64,000 nucleotides of DNA from Mactromeris polynyma (lineage: Eukaryota > Mollusca > Bivalvia > Venerida > Mactridae): the NCBI GenBank assembly GCA_032209605.1, contig JASFXZ010000018.1:2979904-3043903 (forward strand), read 5' to 3'. Every line of letters begins with the position of its first letter. The first letter of the stretch is position 1. Under the pieces are notes generated by a model. It made no database searches and had not been told where the DNA came from. It saw only the letters and a program-made list of their open reading frames with translations. The position numbers were made by a program, and so were the translations under genes. This document shows positions 57,770 through 64,000 of the stretch, piece by piece.

Positions 57770-58106
57770 TACACATATAACATTGTATTATATTTACATA
57801 CATTATAACAATATTGATCTTACACATTCGTTACGATAATATGGTAATGACTGATAACATAGTATATATACGCGTATTTATATGTATTATTATTTTATAC
57901 ACATGTTTTTTCGCTATCGCATGTATGTTTTATTAAATAGTCATTTTCAGTTTGTTCTTGAACTATAACGTTATATGTTCGTATATGTGTTATAGTGTTC
58001 CTTCTCCGTCTCATAGATATATGTTTGTATATATGTATATATTTGTTTGTCCTCATGGGCCATATGGCTTACTGGACTTAAATGAAAATAAAACTGTTAA
58101 AACTGT

Positions 58107-58256
58107 TATAAATACAATTTCAAGCGTATCCGACAATTGTCTCTGGAATGGACGATTCACTTAGAGAGAAATGAAGTCTAAGTTGACAGGTTCTTATCCC
58201 AAACATCGCATATAAATTTAAATTCTGCGCCGAGTATTGCCGGATACACACAGTGA
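58107..58256 (+). repeat. 150-bp direct repeat, right copy
   Basis: Second copy of 57620-57769. The copies flank about 340 bp without coding content and carry 'gcgccgagtattgccgg'. Could be a recent duplication or terminal repeats of a small element. Confidence 0.8.
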
Positions 58257-58424
58257 AAATGTGATAATACTGGAATTGACAGGGACGATGAGAAACGTAA
58301 ATATTGATGTTGATGAGCAAGATAATGTAGGTACTAGGTATGCTTAAATCATGTTTTATCTGACTACTTATCAATTATTGGATCTGTCATATTTTACTAC
58401 GAAATAAACACCAATTGTTAAATA

Positions 58425-59165
58425 CAGTAGAACTTCAAAACCTCGAACAAGTTTGGCTCGAACACAGTAGATACCTCGAACAGGTTCTTAAGGCCCGACG
58501 AAATCCCTTCTCATTTCATACTATCTAACAATAGATCGCTCGAACAGCGAGAAGTCGAACTCTCGAACATGTTTTGCGGTCCCTAGCTACCATTTCATAC
58601 ATTTTTCACCACAATAGGTCGAACAATACAGTACATCAACTTTGATTGATCAGTTGGTATTCTTTTGTTGGTTGACAAGTGAGATTGGCAACATATTTTA
58701 TTCGCACGTCGTGCAAATCACTTAAGAATTCTACACTTATACATGCACATCGTGCTGATTACTTGACTATTGTACTATCTGTAAGTTATCTATGTATGTA
58801 TTTGTCTATTTGACAATCGGTAAGTAGATCATTAAATACTTCATGAACAATATAAGGGAAATGTTAAACAATATGGCAAACTTCATTGTCAAATCCGTTA
58901 TAGTCATCATTTTCATAATGCATTAAGTATGTTTGATTATAATCATTTTATTAATGTATATTATTATTGTATGTCTTTCAAGAACGACAAACTTGTTATT
59001 ACTGTTCGGCTAAAAATAGAACATCGTCGTTGTAATTTCGTAATGTAAATAAGGATAAATGAATTATTTAAAGAGCAAAACGTTGAAAATGGACTTGAAA
59101 ATTGTGTTGTTAATTGTGAGGCGGTCTTATTAAGTGAGGTCATTAAGTGAGGTTTTACTGTATAA
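58425..59165. mobile_element. Possible decayed pogo/Tigger-like element
   Basis: The left 'ACAGTAGAACTTCAAAACCTCGAAC' region and the right end 'AAGTGAGGTTTTACTGTA' (inverted CAGTAAAACCTC) both resemble pogo/Tigger TIRs. The left half is full of 'CTCGAAC' words. The two ends match only over the outer ~12 bases, so they may belong to two different fragments. Confidence 0.35.
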
Positions 59166-59299
59166 GAATATTTACATTACGAAATTACAACGACGATGCA
59201 TTTTGTCTGGTGACTTACATATATTGATAAGCTTTGGCACTGTACTTGGCGATTTGATCATTAGATAAGACTACCAAAATTCACCATAAGGATTAATAT

Positions 59300-60660
59300 T
59301 ACGTATATATTCAAAAAGGTCCTGCCTCATTCAATCATACAGTCTTCTTGACATTAACACATGGTACGCATTTCCAATTTCATTAATACAATTGTGGCAA
59401 TATCTTTCGTTTAATGATATGACTTCTTAACGACCGTCTCAATTTAAAGTGGTGCAACACCATAACGGAATTTAGACGGAAAAGAGCGCTTCTATATCGT
59501 CTTGATATATTATGATTAGTAATATACACTTCAGTTTCACAAATGCTTGAATTGTCTGAATGTTTATAGTTTATTGTCTCCATTTCCTCGAATTGACTGA
59601 TCATTATGATAGTTTTCGACCAATCATACTCCAGCGCAGTTTTCCGATCATAATTGCTGTAATTGTTGTCAATGATTAAATTCACGTTCATATTTAGTAT
59701 GTAACATCAGTTCTTTGTGATAGTTATGTCTGCGTAAAAATGACCAATTGAAAGCCTTTGAGTCCAGTTTTGAGTTTTCAATCCGTTCAACCTCAACTAA
59801 TTTGATAAGGCTGAATTCCATCGTCCAGCAATCGGGGGGTTAACCAGCCCATGTCACCGTCCACTCCTGCATTGGAGAGTATTTGCAAAATCCTAAAAAT
59901 AATCAGATAGCTCTATGTTGAACTGCATTCACTGAGGCATATTATTGTGTGCCCCAAATAGCAGCCCCATAGCTAATTGTCGGCCATACTATACAGTCAT
60001 ATCATTTAGAGTATCCATCATACAGCATTCCTCCAGTTGTTCTTAATTTTGAAATTAATAACGCTAGCTCACGTGTTGTTGACTTTGCAACATGCTTAGC
60101 AGTAGTATGGTAATCTTAAGTATCGGACAAAGGGAAACTGATATTCACTTACACATTCAATGTCATTTTTGGTAATTACAATTCTTTAATGCACGATTTT
60201 AATTTTAGTTGTGTTCATCAACAATTTATTTGTTCTCACACAATTCTTTCAGATCATTTTCAGTTTCAACAATGAGTACTAAATCATCAGCGTATAGTAA
60301 ATGACAAATTTTAATTTCATTTGTTTGCACTCCTACTCCCGAATGGTTAAGGTGTAGACATAAGGTCATTGAGGAAAAAGTTGAACATTGTTGTTAACTG
60401 CAAATATCCTTGGTGTAATCTATTTTTGCTAAACCAATTTGTTCGGAAAATGTTTCAACAGCAAACTTCACACTTTTATCAAGTGCAAGCCAATTGGGTA
60501 ACCTATTATTCAAGAGAGCTCCATATGCCTTGTAGATTGATCTAGTAACCGCTATACATGGATACTTTGTAGGGTCTCTCTTGTCTGATGATGAGGTTTT
60601 TTTCAATACTGGAGTTATGATCACGTAGTTCCAGGCATTCGGAATTGTACCGGTTTCGAA
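59300..60660 (-). pseudogene. Old decayed LINE 'E' (RT and C-terminal remnants)
   Basis: Minus-strand relic. The RT region at 60394-60660 ('NYVIITPVLKK', 'DPTKYPCIAV', 'YKAYGALLNNRLPNW') corresponds to the 'IICPIYKSG...SIINNRLYNW' part of LINE B. A recognisable 'LLYADDLVLIV' catalytic box is encoded at about 60280-60310. The C-terminal part at 59310-59691 has a 'CHNCINEIGNAYHVL' zinc-knuckle-like motif. Frames are interrupted many times. Confidence 0.7.
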
Positions 60661-60963
60661 ACATACACATATAGCCTATGGAGGACGTATATTCTCGTGA
60701 GCTATAAAGATGCTTTTATCGTATAAACTTCCGCACATGTACATGTATATAAAGAGCTAGTGTGCACGGGTGACTGATTTTGCTCTATTTGCTGCGGCCA
60801 TATGTATTCAGCTATGACTACTAATCCCAATATTGAGTTCGTGTGTGGAAAAATTTACGGAAGCGCATAAGTGCCTCCTTACAACAACATATTTTTTTTT
60901 TGTGTTTGGACTTGAGTATACATTGTGTTGATTTTATTTAATCACTCAAATTGACACATCAAC
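60661..60963 (+). other. Probable 5' leader of LINE C
   Basis: Lies between relic E and the LINE C ORF1 start. It contains 'TATATAAAG' at about 60748 and a T-run before 60900. No palindromic monomer array is present, unlike A and D. The element's true 5' end is not visible. Confidence 0.4.
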
Positions 60964-62187
60964 ATGGGGATCGATTTATCTATTTATCGTGCGCGCATTG
61001 GTTCGTTTACACCAGCGAGACCGAGACGCAAACGTGGAAAGTACGCTTCTTATTCAGCCCATTGTCATGGACCTGATATACATCTGCGTGCGTTTGCTTG
61101 CTGTTCATTTATATTGCTGCTTCTTTCTGCGGTACACATCGGACAAATAGCAAATAAAACTGTTGGAGAACTATTTGTGAATACAAGTAATGTATGGTGT
61201 TCGGTCCCTGCCACAGCTAGTGTATTCAAAAGCAGTATGTACGTGTGTATTAACAATCCAATGAAGTATTCGAGTTATACATCATACTCGGATCGAATGA
61301 CTATGTTATCATCTGATATCGAGGTAAATCCTGGACCTACAGAGGACACTCAGCAGATACTGCTTGCTATTGAGAGGCTAACTAGACAGACAAATGACCA
61401 ACATAGGGAGTTAAAGGATGAACTTGTGGCCGTTAAAAGCGAACTAGCAAACGTAAATTCACAGATAGCTTCTCTGAAGTCGAATGTTTCTACCATTCAA
61501 AAAACACAGTCAGCATTTGAATGTAGAATTTCTGAAGTTGAATCAAAATTAGACAGGGCCAAATATGATACTGACATGGCCTCATTATCCTACAAAGAGG
61601 AGAAAACATCCGAGAAAATTGATTTGATGGAAAATCAGCTAAACTTCATCGAACGGGAGCATCGACGAAGTAACTTACGTATATTTGGTCTTCCTGAAAC
61701 GGAAAACGAAACCCCAAACGATACAATATCTGCAGTGATAAAAAGTGTCCTAACTATAAATAGTGATGAAAATGATGAAAATGATACTCACGAAAGTACA
61801 CTGTTATTTGCAAAAAGGCTTGGTAAAAGCAATCCAGATAATCTTGATCCGAGAATGGTACTAGCACGATTTCGTGATCCTGATGTAAAGTTTAAATTAT
61901 TCCAAGCCCGGGATGATTTACGAAGTAAGGGTATACGAATATCGAATGATCTAACCACTAGTGAACGTGCAAAGTTAGAAGACCTGAAATTACGTGGCAA
62001 AAAGGGTTACTTTAAGAAAGGCCAATTAGTCATTTTGCCGCATCAAGACGCCGATGAACCTGTGCAAACTCGTGTGTTTAAAAGAGCGTTTCGTAATTTA
62101 TCGCAAACTGCAAATATTGAAAATGCTGACTCTATTGATATTGATAATGATAGTTTTGATGGGTTTGTTAACAATCAAGTTGACTAG
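60964..62187 (+). CDS. LINE C ORF1 protein with 2A-like motif, coiled coil and RRM-like domain
   Basis: A 407-residue ORF1 protein of a CR1/L2-like LINE, intact. The start 'MGIDLSIYRARIG' matches the LINE B start and fixes the ATG. A basic stretch ('RPRRKRGK') is followed by a hydrophobic segment (residues about 43-58, 'AFACCSFILLLLSAV') that could act as a signal or membrane anchor. The 2A-like motif D-I-E-V-N-P-G-P is at residues 118-125. A long coiled coil follows (about 130-220, 'SELANVNSQIASLKSNVS' region), then an RRM-like core ('RRSNLRIFGLPE', 'FAKRLGK', 'RMVLARF') and 'ISNDLTTSERAKLEDLK'. It ends in TAG with the same frame continuing into ORF2. Confidence 0.85.
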   Translation: MGIDLSIYRARIGSFTPARPRRKRGKYASYSAHCHGPDIHLRAFACCSFILLLLSAVHIGQIANKTVGELFVNTSNVWCSVPATASVFKSSMYVCINNPMKYSSYTSYSDRMTMLSSDIEVNPGPTEDTQQILLAIERLTRQTNDQHRELKDELVAVKSELANVNSQIASLKSNVSTIQKTQSAFECRISEVESKLDRAKYDTDMASLSYKEEKTSEKIDLMENQLNFIEREHRRSNLRIFGLPETENETPNDTISAVIKSVLTINSDENDENDTHESTLLFAKRLGKSNPDNLDPRMVLARFRDPDVKFKLFQARDDLRSKGIRISNDLTTSERAKLEDLKLRGKKGYFKKGQLVILPHQDADEPVQTRVFKRAFRNLSQTANIENADSIDIDNDSFDGFVNNQVD

Positions 62188-62196
62188 GATAGCGGT
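62179..62196 (+). promoter_or_regulatory. LINE C ORF1-ORF2 junction: in-frame TAG, candidate readthrough site
   Basis: Codons read GTT GAC TAG GAT AGC GGT with TAG at 62185-62187. The following frame gives 'DSGQALTQQLDKFKILSWNIQGL', leading into the endonuclease without an ATG. Nine consecutive bases (GACTAGGAT) and the next pattern A-x-x-GGT match LINE B. Confidence 0.55.
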
Positions 62197-64000
62197 CAAG
62201 CCCTTACACAGCAGCTAGATAAATTTAAAATTTTGTCATGGAATATACAGGGTTTATTGAATAAGTATATGAACGCTACACTTTGTGAATATTTAAATAC
62301 ATTTGATTTAATCGGACTGCAGGAAACATGGATAGCAGATTATATGACAATTGACGGATTTATGCCCGGTTATACATCGTTTGTCTGCAATGCTGAGCAT
62401 TCAATAAGGGGAGGTCGTAATATGGGAGGTGTTATTGTATACCTTAGAGACAATTATGTTAAACATGTACACAGAATCGTTGATGATTTTGAATTTGGTG
62501 TGATCTTAAAATTTGGCAAACAAGTATTTTCTGCGAGCAAAGATTTAGTTTTTGTTTCTATATATAATCCACCACAGGGATCTCATTTTTACGGAAATGT
62601 TATTAGCAGTGGATTGACTGATCTTGAAAATGTTTTCTGCAATGCTAATGACATTTTTACAGATTGTACTATATTACTAAGTGGCGATTTCAATGCTAGA
62701 ACTGCATACATTGAAGATTATATTGTCCAATGAAAATATTCCGGAACTTGATGAATTTAATGAAATACTAGATAATACAATAAATACTCAGAGATTGTCG
62801 TGTGATACTACTGTAAATAAGTTTGGGCGTGATCTCATAGCATTTTGCAAGTCATATTCTTTATATATTATGAATGGTCGTATAGGACACGATCAATCAT
62901 ATGGAAATTTTACATGTATAAATTCTCAAGGATGTAGCGTAGTTGACTATTTTATTGGAAATGACGATATGTTTAGCAAAGATTGTGATATGCGTGTAGG
63001 TCTAAATTCGGAAAGTGACCATTTACCTTTAGAATTAGACTTGCCATTGCTAAAATTGGCGAATGGTATGGTGGCAAATGTTAATAAGCCCAATCCAATT
63101 ACCAAAATACACATACATAAGGATGAAGCTACAATCTATAATGACCTTTTAAGGAACAGTGTGCTGTCTGGTGAGTTTGACCAGTTGGATAAGGCGATTG
63201 ACAATAAAAGTGTTGAAGTCGAAACTATTGTTCAATTGTTCGAAAGTTGTATAATAGGAATTTCTAAACCGTTCTCAAGAGTTGTTATACGAAGATTCAG
63301 AAGGCCAAATAGCTGGTTCGATAATAATTGTAAATGTTTGAAACGCAATACTAATAAACTGTTAAGAAAATTCCGGTTAACAAAAACTTATTCTGATCTC
63401 GAGGCATATCAAGAATGTAAAAAACAGTATAAATGTTTGTGTAGAGTTAAGAAATACAATGCCAGTAAACAATTTATAAATGACTTAGACGCTTCAATTC
63501 ACAACCCGAAGTCCTTCTGGAGTAAAGTCAAGGAAGCAACTGGTAGACCTGTCAACAATCCAAATATAACTACGGAAGAATGTCACGATCATTTCAGAGA
63601 CTTATTTAATCTAACTGACATGTCTGAAAATGGTAATAACATTAACATTGATGAGGATGTTGAAACTTTGAGTGAAACCGAATCTGCTCTCTTAAATAAT
63701 GAGATAAGTATGTCTGAAGTGGAGGTAGCAGTGCAAAATATTAAAAAAAGCAAAGCTACTATGGGTTGTATTCTACCAGAACATTTAAAATATGGTGTTA
63801 CTATTTTGTTACCGTACATTGTAAAATTGTTTAATAGATTATTTTTGTCTGGTATATATCCTGAATCCTGGACTCGAGCTATTTTAGTGCCTGTGTATAA
63901 GAAAGGAAATATAAATAATGCAGATAATTACAGGGGTATTGCTTTGATAGATGTTGTTAGTAAGGTTTATATATATAAGTATACTGGAAAAACGAGTAAC
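62188..64000 (+). pseudogene. LINE C ORF2: endonuclease and partial RT, cut by window end
   Basis: In frame with ORF1 after the TAG: 'ILSWNIQGLLNKY' (endonuclease start), 'IGLQETWIAD' (catalytic Glu), 'LVFVSIYNPPQG', 'LLSGDFNAR' (about 62683-62700). A one-base shift near 62730 stops this frame (TGA). The protein continues in the next frame: 'LYIMNGRIG', 'VVDYFIGND', 'SESDHLPLEL', a charged linker, then RT motifs 'AILVPVYKKG' and 'NYRGIALIDVVSKVY'. A second likely shift lies in a TA run near 63970. The RT catalytic box lies beyond the window. The fresh-looking sequence with one or two indels suggests a recent copy. Confidence 0.85.

Overview
The window looks like AT-rich genomic DNA from a metazoan, most likely a bivalve mollusc. 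This is inferred from intron-split immunoglobulin exons, several tRNA-derived SINE-like repeats, CR1/L2-type LINEs with short-tandem 3' tails, and diverged tandem repeats of the 'tgacctttgagctacggacatgggtctt' and 'gaggaccatgatggcccta' styles that I associate with bivalve genomes. There are no bacterial operons, rRNA genes or CRISPR arrays.

Layout. 0.2-28.7 kb: the only host gene I can support, on the minus strand. It has five separate Ig-domain exons (28372-28737, 7661-8008, 6030-6320, 4206-4493, 231-536), every one flanked by consensus splice sites and in phase 1-1, with a 20-kb intron between the first two. The introns hold a mariner/Tc1-type DNA transposon nested in a tandem repeat (1.2-2.6 kb), a TTAA-flanked TIR element (4.7-5.4 kb), several tandem repeats, SINEs, a 1.57-kb long-TIR element (17.9-19.4 kb), a truncated LINE ('F', 19.4-21.2 kb), a tandem repeat that turns back on itself (21.8-22.5 kb) and a nearly full-length LINE ('B', 23.3-28.3 kb). 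28.7-34.1 kb: mostly unannotated AT-rich DNA. 34.1-42.1 kb: LINE 'A', minus strand, both ORFs open, with a ~2-kb 5' array of ~33-bp palindromic monomers. 42.1-49.8 kb: intergenic or intronic DNA with SINEs and foldback elements. 49.8-55.7 kb: LINE 'D', plus strand, a decayed relative of A with a 2.5-kb array of the same monomer. 55.7-60.7 kb: decayed repeats and an old LINE ('E'). 60.7-64.0 kb: LINE 'C', plus strand, cut by the window end.

How the parts work together. The main observation is the expression plan of the LINEs. In A, B and C, ORF1 and ORF2 lie in the same reading frame, separated by one TAG codon. ORF2 has no ATG before its endonuclease active-site start, and B and C share codons across the stop (GAC TAG GAT, peptide D*D-S/T-G). 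This points to programmed amber readthrough making an ORF1-ORF2 fusion. B and C also carry a 2A-like D-I-E-x-N-P-G-P motif near the ORF1 N-terminus, after a hydrophobic segment. A and D instead share a 5' leader made of dozens of copies of a 16-bp perfect palindrome. Its core GAACGTTC fits the inverted-pair heat-shock-element pattern (nGAAnnTTCn) and holds one CpG per monomer. The leader is far better conserved between A and D than their coding regions.
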